25,442 nt of DNA from a virus, in IMG/VR virus record IMGVR_UViG_3300018426_000141, positions 1-25,442 of that record; one strand, 5' to 3'. This document shows, piece by piece, positions 12,618 through 20,484 of the stretch. Made by a program: the position numbers and the translations under genes. The number at the start of each line of letters is the position of its first letter. Position 1 is the first letter of the stretch. The notes below the pieces were generated by a model that was not told the origin of the DNA, did not search any database, and saw nothing but the letters and a program-made list of their open reading frames with translations.

Positions 12618-14927
12618 TTAAATTGTGCAACTATCGCAGGCTTCTTCTTCGCCTATTTCATATTCGTCTGTGATTTCTATATTAGCTGGTTCTGTGAGTT
12701 TGTCAATATCTATTTCTCCCTGTCCATCATAGGTATTGAAATAGTACAACTGTTTACCACCGTACTTGTAGAAAATCATCAAGTGTCTTAGCATCTCGCT
12801 CATGCTGATCTTTTCATCTTCGTAAAACACAGGATTGTAGCTGGTGTTTACACTAATGCCTTGATCGATGTATTTTTGCAGTATTGCCATAATAGTCATA
12901 TAGCCTTCTGGGCTACGTTGATCCCACAGCAATTCATACTTGTTTTTAAGATGATGGATACCAGGTACAACTTGTTTTAGAACACCGTGTTTGCTTTGTT
13001 TTACACTTACCAAACTGCGTGGAGGTTCAATGCCGTTTGTGGCATTACTGATCTGCGCACTGGTTTCTGCTGGCATCAGTGCCATCAGTGTGCTGTTGCG
13101 AATACCAGTTTCACGCAACTGCGCACGTAGTTCATTCCATGGCATGCGTTCTTGATGCGGCACTAGTTCATCAACATCCTGTTTGTATGTTTGGTTAGGT
13201 GTTAGTCCATCACTGTATTTGGTTTGGTCATTCCACAAACATGCACCTTGTTCTGCTGCTAGGTCTGCACTGGCTTTGATCAAATAATAACTCCAGCTTT
13301 CAGCAAACTCATCAATCATTGCCAAGTCTGGATTGCTGTAGGTCATGCCGTTTTTGGCCATCCAATAAGCCAAGTTAATAATACCAACACCAAGAGGACG
13401 TCTGCCCATTGTAGCATTGTATGCTGCTTTGACTGGATAATCTTGATATGTCAACAGTGCATCAAGACCTCTTACTGCTAGTTCACAAGGCTTTGCAAAA
13501 TCTTCTGGACGTTTGATGTTGCCCCAATTGATAGCACTCAGTGTACACAGTGCAATCTCTCCGTTCTCATCGTTGAAGTCGTTGAGTGGTTTGGTTGGCA
13601 AATCAATTTCACAGCATAGATTACTTTGACGCACAGGTGCCAGTTCTGGCTTAAATGAACCATGTGTGTTTGCATGATCCACATTCATCAAGTAAATGCG
13701 TCCTGTGTTTTTGCGTTCTTCCATAAACTGACTAAACAGTTCTGTGGCACTGATTACTTTTTTGCGTAATCTTGTGTTGCGTTCTGCTGTTTCATACAGT
13801 TCACGAAACTTGTCTTGATCTGCAAAGAATGCTTCATACAAGCCAGGCACATCGCTGGGCGAGAACAGTGTGATGTTTCCGTTGCTGATCAATCTTTCAT
13901 AGAACAGTTTAGAGAATTGAACTCCGTAGTCCATGTGTCGTACTCTGTTGTCGTCTGTGCCTTTGTTGTTTTTAAGCACGAGCAAATCTTCGACTTCAAG
14001 ATGCCAGATAGGATAATACAGTGTAGCGGCTCCGTTTCGCACACCGCCTTGACTACAGCTTCTTGTAGCGGATTGAAACATTTTGTAAAAGGGGATGACT
14101 CCGGTATGATAGGCATCTCCTCGACGTATTGGTGATCCCAATGCTCTGATGCTGCCTGCTCCGATGCCAATGCCAGCTTTTTGACTAACATACTTGACAA
14201 TACTACTAGTAGTAGCGTTAATGCTGTCCAAGCTATCGTCTGTCTCAATAAGAACGCAACTTGAGAACTGTCTTTGTGGTGTTCTAACACCTGCCATAAC
14301 AGGAGTAGGCAAGCTGATATCAAAATTACTAACAGCGTCATAGTAGTCCTTGACCCAGCGCATGCGTGTTTCTTGGGGATAATTTTGGAAAAGTGTAGCC
14401 GCAATTAGCATATACGCTACCTGCGGTGTTTCTTTGATTTCTCCAGTGACACGATTTTGTACTAGGTATTTGCCACGAAACTGTTCCATGGCAGCATATG
14501 TGAAATTCTCGTCTCTTTCGTGACGAATATAATTGTTGAGTTCGTCCCACTCCTGTTCACTGTAGTTATTTAACAAATCTTGGTCATAAAAACCTTCGTC
14601 TACATTCTTTTTGATAATATCAATCAACGGCCAAGGTTCATAGTTGTCGTACACCATTTTGCGTAGGTGATACACTATCAACCTTCCTGCTACCCATTGA
14701 TAGTTGGGTGTCTCTTCGCTGATCAAATCAGCAGCACTTTTGATTAGTGTTTCTTGAATCTCTGTGCTGTTGATACCATTGTAAAATTGTAAACTGCTTT
14801 TAATTTCGACTTCACTAGCACTAACGCCTTTGATACCTTCTGTTGCATAAAACACCACTTTGTGTAGCTTTTCTAAATCGATTGGTTCTCTTGTACCATT
14901 GCGTTTTGTCACTTGAATTTCAGTCAT
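12618..14927 (-). CDS. nrdA: Ribonucleotide reductase alpha subunit, class Ia
   Basis: 769 aa. An ATP-cone domain occupies about 1-95 (IQVTKRNGTREPIDLEKLHK onward) and suggests dATP inhibition is retained. The active site is complete: Cys224 (FSSCVLIETDD), Asn436/Cys438/Glu440 (SNLCCEIDLPTKP), Cys461 (IALCTLSAIN) and the radical-transfer pair Tyr728-Tyr729 (LYYFNTYDG). The C-terminal CDSC (764-767) is the thiol pair re-reduced by glutaredoxin. It makes dNDPs for phage replication. GAGAGGAA lies about 8 nt before ATG, and a sigma70-like promoter (14978-15007) gives early transcription of nrdA-nrdB-glutaredoxin. Confidence 0.98.
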   Translation of the reverse strand: MTEIQVTKRNGTREPIDLEKLHKVVFYATEGIKGVSASEVEIKSSLQFYNGINSTEIQETLIKSAADLISEETPNYQWVAGRLIVYHLRKMVYDNYEPWPLIDIIKKNVDEGFYDQDLLNNYSEQEWDELNNYIRHERDENFTYAAMEQFRGKYLVQNRVTGEIKETPQVAYMLIAATLFQNYPQETRMRWVKDYYDAVSNFDISLPTPVMAGVRTPQRQFSSCVLIETDDSLDSINATTSSIVKYVSQKAGIGIGAGSIRALGSPIRRGDAYHTGVIPFYKMFQSATRSCSQGGVRNGAATLYYPIWHLEVEDLLVLKNNKGTDDNRVRHMDYGVQFSKLFYERLISNGNITLFSPSDVPGLYEAFFADQDKFRELYETAERNTRLRKKVISATELFSQFMEERKNTGRIYLMNVDHANTHGSFKPELAPVRQSNLCCEIDLPTKPLNDFNDENGEIALCTLSAINWGNIKRPEDFAKPCELAVRGLDALLTYQDYPVKAAYNATMGRRPLGVGIINLAYWMAKNGMTYSNPDLAMIDEFAESWSYYLIKASADLAAEQGACLWNDQTKYSDGLTPNQTYKQDVDELVPHQERMPWNELRAQLRETGIRNSTLMALMPAETSAQISNATNGIEPPRSLVSVKQSKHGVLKQVVPGIHHLKNKYELLWDQRSPEGYMTIMAILQKYIDQGISVNTSYNPVFYEDEKISMSEMLRHLMIFYKYGGKQLYYFNTYDGQGEIDIDKLTEPANIEITDEYEIGEEEACDSCTI

Positions 14928-14977
14928 GCTAGTGTTCCTCTCATCATATATTTTGTACTTATTATGCTGATAGCTTG

Positions 14978-15007
14978 ATTATAGTTTGCGTTTAACCAAT
15001 TTGTCTA
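14978..15007 (-). promoter_or_regulatory. Sigma70-like promoter TAGACA-18-TATAAT before nrdA
   Basis: TAGACA at 15007-15002 and a perfect TATAAT at 14983-14978; start near 14971 and a leader of about 44 nt to nrdA. The -10 overlaps the stop of the preceding gene. Confidence 0.65.
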
Positions 15008-15437
15008 CCGACACACGATAACCAATCATCGAACTTGGTCCCGGTTTTTTACTTATTACGCCGTGTTCGTAATTAAGCAAGTACTTTTGGTCAATCAGCG
15101 CACATAATTTTTGTTTGCTATCTTTTGTATTTGTAATGTACAACAGCTCGTTGGGTATCGAACTGTTGGTGTAATAAATTGTATATGCCATACCAAGAGC
15201 TAGACTGTTGTCGCAGAAATCTCCGCTGTACAGCATCTCCCAAGGAGTAGGCCAATTGGTGCTTTCCACAGGATCAATAGTAAGACTCACAGTTGGTGCT
15301 GATCGCCACCATTCTACGACGGTCTCGCATACCTGTAGTGTATTATCGGTGTCAAGGCTGTGTCTAAACTGTCTCCACATCTTCAAGCGATTTATGGGAC
15401 TTTCAAACCAAGCTCTATGTTTTAATTGCTGTTCCAA
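14979..15437 (-). CDS. Conserved unknown phage protein, 152 aa, TTG start
   Basis: Contains ESPINRLKMWRQFRHSLD, VSLTIDPVESTNWPTPWEML, YSGDFCDNSLALGMAYTIYY and a C-terminal IGYRVSVDKLVKRKL. The conserved-looking Trp, Pro, Cys and Asp residues suggest an enzyme or a structural adaptor, but I cannot name it. I recall similar proteins in marine T4-like phages without function. The reading frame is open only back to a stop just upstream, and the sole usable start that keeps this N-terminus is TTG at 15437; an ATG at 15380 would remove 19 residues. It overlaps the structural gene upstream by 16 nt and has no clear Shine-Dalgarno, so coupling is likely. Confidence 0.75.
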   Translation of the reverse strand: MEQQLKHRAWFESPINRLKMWRQFRHSLDTDNTLQVCETVVEWWRSAPTVSLTIDPVESTNWPTPWEMLYSGDFCDNSLALGMAYTIYYTNSSIPNELLYITNTKDSKQKLCALIDQKYLLNYEHGVISKKPGPSSMIGYRVSVDKLVKRKL

Positions 15438-16081
15438 AGTTGATACGTGTATTTGAATTTACTGATAAGGTTGTCGTTGTCTGTGTATTGCAATTTCATA
15501 GTGTCAGCTGTAGCAATGTCTACATTGAACACCACATCAACTGCCGCAGTTTCTGTGTAGTTGTCGTCCAGTGTGGTGGTGCTAGCACTGGTATCTGTAG
15601 CAAAGCGCATTTGCCCTACTCTCACACCATTGGTGCTTTCCAGTGTGTAGTCCATTATCACTACATTGTGTTGTGTTGTATCAACTTGAAATCCTGTGTC
15701 ACTGGCTGCACCATTTGCTGCCAATTGAATTTCACTTGGTCTAGTCACAGTTCTTTCAATTTCAACTTCACTGTTGTATCCAACTGTGATAGCACCAGTA
15801 GGAGCACTGGCAAAAGTAAGTGTGGTTCCAACCAAACTATAGTTGGCTGCATTTACTGCAACACCTGCTTCAAATACTGTGATAACATTTGGGTTGCTCA
15901 ATTCAATAGGCACTGTGAACTGTGTTAGTACACCATTGCCCGTGCCAACATTAATTGTGTCATTGCCAATGAAAAGACGATGAACGTCTTTGGCGTATCC
16001 AAACTCGCCTGGATCTAGTACAGGCAAATCTGCATAGTTGCCTTGATTAACTTGGATTTTACTGATTCTTGTATCTGCCAT
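15422..16081 (-). CDS. Virion structural/fibre-like protein with Mtd-type N-terminus, 219 aa
   Basis: The N-terminal 45 residues (ISKIQVNQGNYADLPVLDPG, then EFGYAKDVHRLFIGND) follow the short motif found at the start of many phage fibre and tropism-determinant proteins, where it forms an attachment fold. The rest is Thr/Val/Asp-rich beta structure with the strand-turn pattern of fibre-like proteins. The ATG has AGGAG about 8 nt upstream, and a late box (16100-16107) gives a 13-nt leader. It is probably part of a tail or head fibre. The exact location in the virion is inferred from composition. Confidence 0.82.
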   Translation of the reverse strand: MADTRISKIQVNQGNYADLPVLDPGEFGYAKDVHRLFIGNDTINVGTGNGVLTQFTVPIELSNPNVITVFEAGVAVNAANYSLVGTTLTFASAPTGAITVGYNSEVEIERTVTRPSEIQLAANGAASDTGFQVDTTQHNVVIMDYTLESTNGVRVGQMRFATDTSASTTTLDDNYTETAAVDVVFNVDIATADTMKLQYTDNDNLISKFKYTYQLWNSN

Positions 16082-16099
16082 TTCGTGCTCCTGATACAG

Positions 16100-16107
16100 T
16101 ATTTATG
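16100..16107 (-). promoter_or_regulatory. T4-type late promoter box CATAAATA
   Basis: One mismatch to the T4 box. The spacer to ATG is 18 nt and the expected leader of 13 nt includes AGGAG. Here, unlike four other late genes, the leader has room for a Shine-Dalgarno. Confidence 0.6.
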
Positions 16108-16777
16108 ACAGGTTGTAGAACTCTGCGACTCTCTGAGCCCATTTTTCTGTCCACATTTCAAATTCTTCTGGTCCTACTTCAAACAATTGCCATTGTAAAT
16201 CTCTGCTACACATAAAGATAGCAGCCCGTTCTATTTTAGTGCCAAACACTTCATTGTGTGCCATGCCATAAGCTGCGGCTTGCATAAAGTAGTCGTCAAT
16301 CCATTCACGCTTCTTGGGCTTGTTGGTTTGTTTAAAGTCCATGATGTGTGGTTCGCCTTTGTATACTCCTACTAGATCTGTAGTACCTGCATACAATTGT
16401 GGATAGCAAAGATTCACTTCGCTACCCCACACTTCATCTAAGTCATCTTCGATGTTTTGCTTTACTGTGTCAGCCATCATTTTGGCTTGCAGTATAGTTT
16501 CACCTGTGTATTCTTCGTTCTTTACCCAATGCTCCAGTATGTTGTGCATGATAGTGCCAACATTGGCAGCTTCGGTGACTATTTTTTGTGCTTGTTCTTC
16601 CCCTACACGTTTCTTCCAGTTAGCCAGTGCTTCTCTTTTTTCTTTAGGCTTGGTCTTGTCCAAAATAGTGGTGACGCTGGGCACAGGATCACCATAGGGA
16701 TTTTCGTACAAACGTTTGCCGTTTACACTTTTGCGTTTGAATTCTTTATACGGGTAGGGGGAAGTGATGTTTAACAT
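16103..16777 (-). CDS. PD-(D/E)XK exonuclease, RecB/Cas4-like
   Basis: 224 aa from ATG 16777. Motifs in order: VGTIMHNILEHW (73-84, with His78), Glu120 in WGSEVNL, GTTDLVGVY (131-139, with Asp134), IMDFKQT (145-151, with Asp147 and Lys149) and QAAAYG (166-171). These are the active-site elements of RecB-family nucleases, which degrade or trim DNA from ends with Mg2+ and are used in phage recombination or host DNA breakdown. An upstream in-frame ATG (16858) lies inside the preceding gene and past its promoter; I reject it. A sigma70-like promoter at 16784-16813 places the likely transcript start at or next to the ATG at 16777, and no Shine-Dalgarno is visible. Confidence 0.88.
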   Translation of the reverse strand: MLNITSPYPYKEFKRKSVNGKRLYENPYGDPVPSVTTILDKTKPKEKREALANWKKRVGEEQAQKIVTEAANVGTIMHNILEHWVKNEEYTGETILQAKMMADTVKQNIEDDLDEVWGSEVNLCYPQLYAGTTDLVGVYKGEPHIMDFKQTNKPKKREWIDDYFMQAAAYGMAHNEVFGTKIERAAIFMCSRDLQWQLFEVGPEEFEMWTEKWAQRVAEFYNLS

Positions 16778-16783
16778 TTTATT

Positions 16784-16813
16784 ACTATAGCATACCCGTG
16801 TATTACTTGTCAA
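16784..16813 (-). promoter_or_regulatory. Sigma70-like promoter TTGACA-18-TATAGT
   Basis: TTGACA at 16813-16808, TATAGT at 16789-16784. The usual start 6-8 nt past the -10 falls at about 16777, the nuclease start codon itself, so its early transcript may be leaderless. Confidence 0.65.
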
Positions 16814-17237
16814 GAATATAAGGCGCAAATTGTTCTGGATTTTTTTGCACATGGTCACGTAGGTTAAGTGCAGGAAGTGGAAACTCCGGTGTGTTGTTGT
16901 AGTAAACTATATCTGAATCTTCTTCCCATGGATCCTCATCATAACACTGCCAAATCTCTCCCCAAGTAAACCAAAATCCGGTACACACAAGTTCAATTTT
17001 ATTGATAGGAACATCGATTCCGTAATCCTGTTTCCAATGTTTCCGACAATCACGTAGTACATTTATTGTGCGAGCTGGATGAGCACTAGACGAAAATCCC
17101 CAAGGAACACTGTACTCTTTTGGTGCATAGCAATCGTAGAACAATTCCGGATCCTCATTCGGATAGCGAGCAATAAGGTCAAATTGTTCCTTGGGTGTGA
17201 GTGAAATTTTCTGTGAAATTGGCATTACTACAGGCAT
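16803..17237 (-). CDS. Unknown protein, 144 aa
   Basis: Contains SLTPKEQFDLIARYPNEDPE, LFYDCYAPKEYSVPWGFSS, HPARTINVLRDCRKHWKQDY and GFWFTWGEIWQCYDEDPWEE. It is rich in aromatic residues and Asp/Glu, with a helix-turn-like middle. No domain recognised. I place the start at 17237 rather than two codons earlier because AAAAGGAG is then 7 nt away. Transcription would come from the sigma70-like promoter at 17269-17297, whose leader is nearly identical to that of the next gene upstream. Early expression is likely. Confidence 0.78.
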   Translation of the reverse strand: MPVVMPISQKISLTPKEQFDLIARYPNEDPELFYDCYAPKEYSVPWGFSSSAHPARTINVLRDCRKHWKQDYGIDVPINKIELVCTGFWFTWGEIWQCYDEDPWEEDSDIVYYNNTPEFPLPALNLRDHVQKNPEQFAPYILDK

Positions 17238-17268
17238 GAACATACTCCTTTTATTTGTCTGCTAAAAC

Positions 17269-17297
17269 AATATACACTAAGATGTATTGGTTGTCAA
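17269..17297 (-). promoter_or_regulatory. Sigma70-like promoter TTGACA-17-TATATT
   Basis: TTGACA at 17297-17292 and TATATT at 17274-17269; start near 17262. The spacer ends in CATCTTAGTG, and the following leader TTAGCAGACAAATAAAAGG repeats the leader at 17662-17683. Confidence 0.8.
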
Positions 17298-17301
17298 TAC
17301 A

Positions 17302-17655
17302 TCACTGTACTTTTTCACCTTTTTTGTTGATGAACTTGATGTGCATGTGTTTGAAGTTTGGATTTTTAGTATAGGTCACACGATGGTCATACAGCGTTTG
17401 AAAACGCTTGACTGAAGAAACAAAACGATCCATGCTATAACCCTGACGCTTCCAAAATTCTATTTTGCGGTCACAAATAGTAAGTTCCTTGGTGGCTTGA
17501 TGACGCTCTACTAGGTCGTCGGTTTGGGTTTGTATAAAACGCAAGTAAAACCAGTTTTCCAAGTGCTTGCTTATTTGAACATCCGCATCGTAATCTGAGG
17601 CACGAAACGGTTTGTTGCTGCGAAATGGCTGATTGTCTGAATAGAAAAAGTGCAT
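17302..17655 (-). CDS. Unknown basic protein, 117 aa
   Basis: Starts MHFFYSDNQPFRSNKPFRAS, with KHLENWFYLRFIQTQTDDLV, ATKELTICDRKIEFWKRQGY and a basic end HMHIKFINKKGEKVQ. Net positive, mostly helical in the middle, which would fit nucleic acid binding, but no motif shows it. AAAAGGAG about 8 nt before ATG supports the start. The promoter-leader upstream is a near copy of that of the following gene, so both are probably switched on together early. Confidence 0.8.
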   Translation of the reverse strand: MHFFYSDNQPFRSNKPFRASDYDADVQISKHLENWFYLRFIQTQTDDLVERHQATKELTICDRKIEFWKRQGYSMDRFVSSVKRFQTLYDHRVTYTKNPNFKHMHIKFINKKGEKVQ

Positions 17656-17661
17656 TACAAT

Positions 17662-17698
17662 ACTCCTTTTATTTGTCTGCTAAGACAGCATACACTAA
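17662..17698 (-). repeat. Promoter-leader cassette, copy 1 of 2
   Basis: CTTAGTGTATGCTGTCTTAG followed by CAGACAAATAAAAGGAGTAT matches the segment at 17243-17281 with only a few differences. It spans the -10, the leader and the Shine-Dalgarno, so two adjacent early genes share one control cassette. Confidence 0.7.
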
Positions 17699-17715
17699 GA
17701 AGTCTTGCTTGTCAA
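17687..17715 (-). promoter_or_regulatory. Sigma70-like promoter TTGACA-17-TATGCT
   Basis: TTGACA at 17715-17710 and TATGCT at 17692-17687; spacer contains AAGACTTCTTAGTG. It begins 2 bp after the stop of the structural gene upstream; start near 17680. Confidence 0.7.
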
Positions 17716-17716
17716 G

Positions 17717-18337
17717 TTAATAACTGATAACCCATTTGAAATTTTTGTTTGTGGAAGTATTTTTCAAACGCTGTATGGTATATCCAAGGTTTTCAAAGTA
17801 CAGTATCACTTGATTCATTTGATCAGTTTGTGGTCTGTCTGTAGTAGTACCTTGCCAAACATTGTAGTAGCTCACGCTGCTTGGATTGGTTGCTGTGTAT
17901 GTAGCGGCTGTTAATCCAAGATCAGCATTGGCTGTGCCTGCGCCAACAACAACATTCCAACTGGTTGCGGCAGGTGCAGTGTAGGTCAATACCAAACGGT
18001 TGCTGGAGTCTTTGCTGGCAACCAATCCACTCACTGCCGCATCGTTGATATCAGCAATAATACTGTTTAGATTTGTACCAGTGGTGCCCAGTGTAATGGT
18101 ACTTCCTGCAATGATCAATGTTGGTGTAGCAGTGATAGTTGGATTGGCAGTGCTGCCGGTTATAGTAATTTCAGGAGTGCATTCTGTCATTGTAGTACCA
18201 TCACTGATTGTAGTCTCATACAATCCGTTGCCCGCATCTGTGATGACCTGCTTCATTAATGCTGTGACCTCATTGTAGATAGTAAGGTCTGCTCTAGCTA
18301 TTGTTCTAGCTTGTGTCTTATTAATGTAGTATGTCAT
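17717..18337 (-). CDS. Probable virion structural protein, 206 aa
   Basis: The N-terminus is helical (NKTQARTIARADLTIYNEVT). A long Thr/Ala/Gly/Ile-rich beta region follows, including TPTLIIAGSTITLGTTGTNL and ASKDSSNRLVLTYTAPAATS, whose beta-strand and I-A-D-I-N-D-A elements recall insert domains of fibre and hook-associated proteins. The C-terminus YYNVWQGTTTDRPQTDQMNQ...FKWVISY resembles that of structural proteins of marine T4-like phages as I remember them. Its ATG overlaps the gene before as ATGA. It shares a late unit with the acidic coiled-coil gene. Confidence 0.72.
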   Translation of the reverse strand: MTYYINKTQARTIARADLTIYNEVTALMKQVITDAGNGLYETTISDGTTMTECTPEITITGSTANPTITATPTLIIAGSTITLGTTGTNLNSIIADINDAAVSGLVASKDSSNRLVLTYTAPAATSWNVVVGAGTANADLGLTAATYTATNPSSVSYYNVWQGTTTDRPQTDQMNQVILYFENLGYTIQRLKNTSTNKNFKWVISY

Positions 18338-18645
18338 TTCATATCCTTCTTGAGTTGCTTGGCTGCCATCTTGCTCACAGTGTCATCTTGTGGATCTGCC
18401 TTGGAATGGGGCAAGGCAATGTCCAATGTGATTGTGTCTTGATTGGCACCAGCAACTGTGGTAATTGTTTTTAGCAAATCAATCATTGCATCCATTGAGA
18501 TACTATAACCCATGTTGTGAAGTTTTGCAAGTGTCATTTGAGATGAGATTTTGCTCTTGCGGTTGGCAAGTGCTCGTGTCACAATCTCTTCGAGATCGTT
18601 TAATACCTCGTCTTGGCTCTCACTTATAACTTCACAGATTAACAT
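18334..18645 (-). CDS. Unknown protein with capsid-targeting-like N-terminus, 103 aa
   Basis: Starts MLICEVISESQDEVLNDLEE and continues TRALANRKSKISSQMTLAKL, then HNMGYSISMDAMIDLLKTIT, ending in a basic DDTVSKMAAKQLKKDMK. The first ten residues, closing with ISE before Ser, fit the form of T4 capsid-targeting peptides cut by the prohead protease after (L/I)xE. I therefore infer a possible internal head protein; the evidence is only the short motif. The start at 18645 follows the upstream stop by one base and has GAGGA about 9 nt away; a longer in-frame start at 18702 lies inside that gene. Confidence 0.72.
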   Translation of the reverse strand: MLICEVISESQDEVLNDLEEIVTRALANRKSKISSQMTLAKLHNMGYSISMDAMIDLLKTITTVAGANQDTITLDIALPHSKADPQDDTVSKMAAKQLKKDMK

Positions 18646-18646
18646 T

Positions 18647-19753
18647 TTACTTTCGTCCTCTAGAAGTCCAATCGCCTGTTCCATCTGGACGAATACCACC
18701 ACCGCCGTATCTTTTATCCATATGTCTCATCAGAGCTTGTGTAGATCCTTTTTTATCCAAATCACCAATTCTTTCACCGCCTTGAATACGATCAAACGCA
18801 CCTTTGTACTGTTTTCCAATCATATCTTGTGCTGGTTCTGGCATACTATTTGTAGGATTACCTGCTGGCACTGCTGGGCCACGTTTTCTAAATGGATTTA
18901 ATCTACCTAAATCCAATTCATTGATGACATTGATGAATTGTTCCTGTGTCATTTTGCCACTCTCAACCATTTTAAAGAGCTTGTCTTTACTCTCTAGAAA
19001 CTTTTTTTCGGCTAAAGCATGACCTTCCATGTCTGCGATTGCGCTTTCACCTTTGAGTTCTCTGCCAATTGGATTTTCATCGCCTGCGGCTGCATCATCA
19101 CCTTCAAAGTCATCGCCCATGTCTGTATCAACTTCCATGTCCATGTCCATGTCTGCTGGTGCTGCCATGTCAGTTGGTGCAGGACCGTTTACTGGCTTGC
19201 CTTGTGCTTGCAGTGTAGCATTTTCCATTGCTTCTTTGGCACTTTTCATTTGGTCAAGTAGCGCACCTAGTGCAGCATCTGCCGCTGCATTGTATGCTTC
19301 CGCAGTTTCAAAACTGACTTGTTCTTTCATTGCGTCTACAATTGGCATCAATTTCTGTACTTGCATTTCTGCTACATCTTCTACCATGCCTTGTAGTTCG
19401 TCGACCAATTCTTGTGCGGCTAGTAATACTTCTGCTTGCTCTAGTTCATCTTCCATTACAACGCTTTCTTTGGTCTTCATGCGCTTGCCGTCTGTGCGAG
19501 TAGGCGCAACTTCGTTGATGTAGGTTTTTAGTTGGTGATGAATCAATCCCAGTTTGTTGTACTGTGGATTTTCCCAATACTTGAGATCACTTTCTTTGAT
19601 AGCCATCATCTTGGCTTCTGTTGTTGTAAGCATGCGCTTCAAACTGTCAGTGGTCATTTCTGATAGATCAACATTGTGGTTGAACGTATCAGCTAGAACA
19701 CGGTTCAGCTTTTGTACGCTGTGCTGTGCTGATTGTAAATCGTTTAAATACAT
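18647..19753 (-). CDS. Acidic coiled-coil protein, probable virion or prohead component, 368 aa
   Basis: Long helices from residue 1 to about 190 include DDLEQAEVLLAAQELVDELQ-like heptads. Residues about 190-225 are an acidic Pro/Ala/Asp/Met-rich tract (MDMDMEVDTDMGDDFEGDD) encoded by short GACATG repeats. A third part (about 245-290) holds KFLESKDKLFKMVESGKMTQ, and the C-terminus is Gly/Arg-rich (RYGGGGIRPDGTGDWTSRG). The acidic, helical, low-complexity character is like scaffold or head-core proteins, but no family match can be claimed. A perfect late box (19772-19779) with AAGGA in a 13-nt leader supports late expression. Confidence 0.8.
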   Translation of the reverse strand: MYLNDLQSAQHSVQKLNRVLADTFNHNVDLSEMTTDSLKRMLTTTEAKMMAIKESDLKYWENPQYNKLGLIHHQLKTYINEVAPTRTDGKRMKTKESVVMEDELEQAEVLLAAQELVDELQGMVEDVAEMQVQKLMPIVDAMKEQVSFETAEAYNAAADAALGALLDQMKSAKEAMENATLQAQGKPVNGPAPTDMAAPADMDMDMEVDTDMGDDFEGDDAAAGDENPIGRELKGESAIADMEGHALAEKKFLESKDKLFKMVESGKMTQEQFINVINELDLGRLNPFRKRGPAVPAGNPTNSMPEPAQDMIGKQYKGAFDRIQGGERIGDLDKKGSTQALMRHMDKRYGGGGIRPDGTGDWTSRGRK

Positions 19754-19771
19754 TTTCCCATTCCTTTAGTG

Positions 19772-19779
19772 TATTTATA
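19772..19779 (-). promoter_or_regulatory. T4-type late promoter box TATAAATA
   Basis: Perfect match; spacer to ATG 18 nt, expected leader 13 nt with AAGGA. It overlaps the end of the gene upstream. Confidence 0.75.
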
Positions 19780-20257
19780 GTTTTCTTAATATTTTAGATT
19801 TGGCTTCTGCCATCTTGCTTTTGGCATTGCTGAGCTTTGCCATGGTAATATCTTCATTGACTGTGCCACGTTTGATACGTGTGTTGTGCATGTAGACTTC
19901 GTATAAGTTGTTTACATAGTCAGTGTCATACTTGACCAAGTCTTGTACTTTGCTGGGCTTGCCCAACATATAGTTTTTAACAATACCCATGGCAGTCTCA
20001 AACAGTCCTAGTTCTCTGTGAACTATACGATCACCATCTACAACATTATAAAAACGTTTTTGTGTGCCTGCAAATTCTTGTAGCACAATATCAATTCTAT
20101 AATTTTGTACACTGACACTGTTTTCATTGACTTTTTGAGACAGTGCCATTTTTAATTCAACATCCTGTTGTGCATGTTCTGCAACCATTTTGGTGGTTGT
20201 GTCAACAGTGTTGAGTTTGTTTAGTATTTCGTACATGGCTTTGGTATCATTATCCAT
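19775..20257 (-). CDS. Unknown helical protein, 160 aa
   Basis: Starts MDNDTKAMYEILNKLNTVDT, continues TTKMVAEHAQQDVELKMALS and has a middle IDIVLQEFAGTQKRFYNVVD that looks like two strands. The basic, helical C-terminus (AKLSNAKSKMAEAKSKILRK) could contact nucleic acid or a capsid. No known domain. The start overlaps the stop before it as TAATG and has GGGAG 6 nt upstream. It is the last gene of a four-gene coupled late unit starting at 21325. Confidence 0.78.
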   Translation of the reverse strand: MDNDTKAMYEILNKLNTVDTTTKMVAEHAQQDVELKMALSQKVNENSVSVQNYRIDIVLQEFAGTQKRFYNVVDGDRIVHRELGLFETAMGIVKNYMLGKPSKVQDLVKYDTDYVNNLYEVYMHNTRIKRGTVNEDITMAKLSNAKSKMAEAKSKILRKL

Positions 20258-20484
20258 TAGTTTCTCCCAAACTTGTTTATGTTCAATTTATAACTAACGT
20301 CTTGTTGATCAACGTTCTTGTCAAGAACTCCTCTGCCCACCAAAGTTTGCGCTATGTACTGTTCTCTTTCACTGAGTGTGCTGCGCTCCAGCAGCGTGTC
20401 TTCCTTGAAATATTTTTCAATGAAGGCATTTTCTCTGGTGTTGATCCAAGTGTAAATTCCGCCTTTGGTGACTATACTTCTCAT
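20257..20484 (-). CDS. Unknown small protein, 75 aa
   Basis: Starts MRSIVTKGGIYTWINTRENA, then FIEKYFKEDTLLERSTLSER and EQYIAQTLVGRGVLDKNVDQ. The central segment with LSEREQYIAQTLVGRGVL resembles a helix-turn-helix or winged-helix core, with the following polar tail. I recall similar small proteins in T4-like marine phages, without known function. It is coupled on both sides: ATGA with the gene before and TAATG with the gene after. Confidence 0.78.
   Translation of the reverse strand: MRSIVTKGGIYTWINTRENAFIEKYFKEDTLLERSTLSEREQYIAQTLVGRGVLDKNVDQQDVSYKLNINKFGRN

Noticed and set aside
13889-14404. Minus-strand ORF of 171 codons inside nrdA
   Set aside because: It is an alternative frame of an intact nrdA whose catalytic residues all lie in the main frame.
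15440-15928. Plus-strand ORF of 162 codons opposite the Mtd-type structural gene
   Set aside because: Cys-rich antisense shadow without a start signal; the minus-strand gene has a late promoter, a Shine-Dalgarno and a known N-terminal motif.
19029-19523. Plus-strand ORF of 164 codons opposite the acidic coiled-coil gene
   Set aside because: Ser/Ala-rich mirror of a low-complexity gene with no ribosome binding site; typical antisense shadow.
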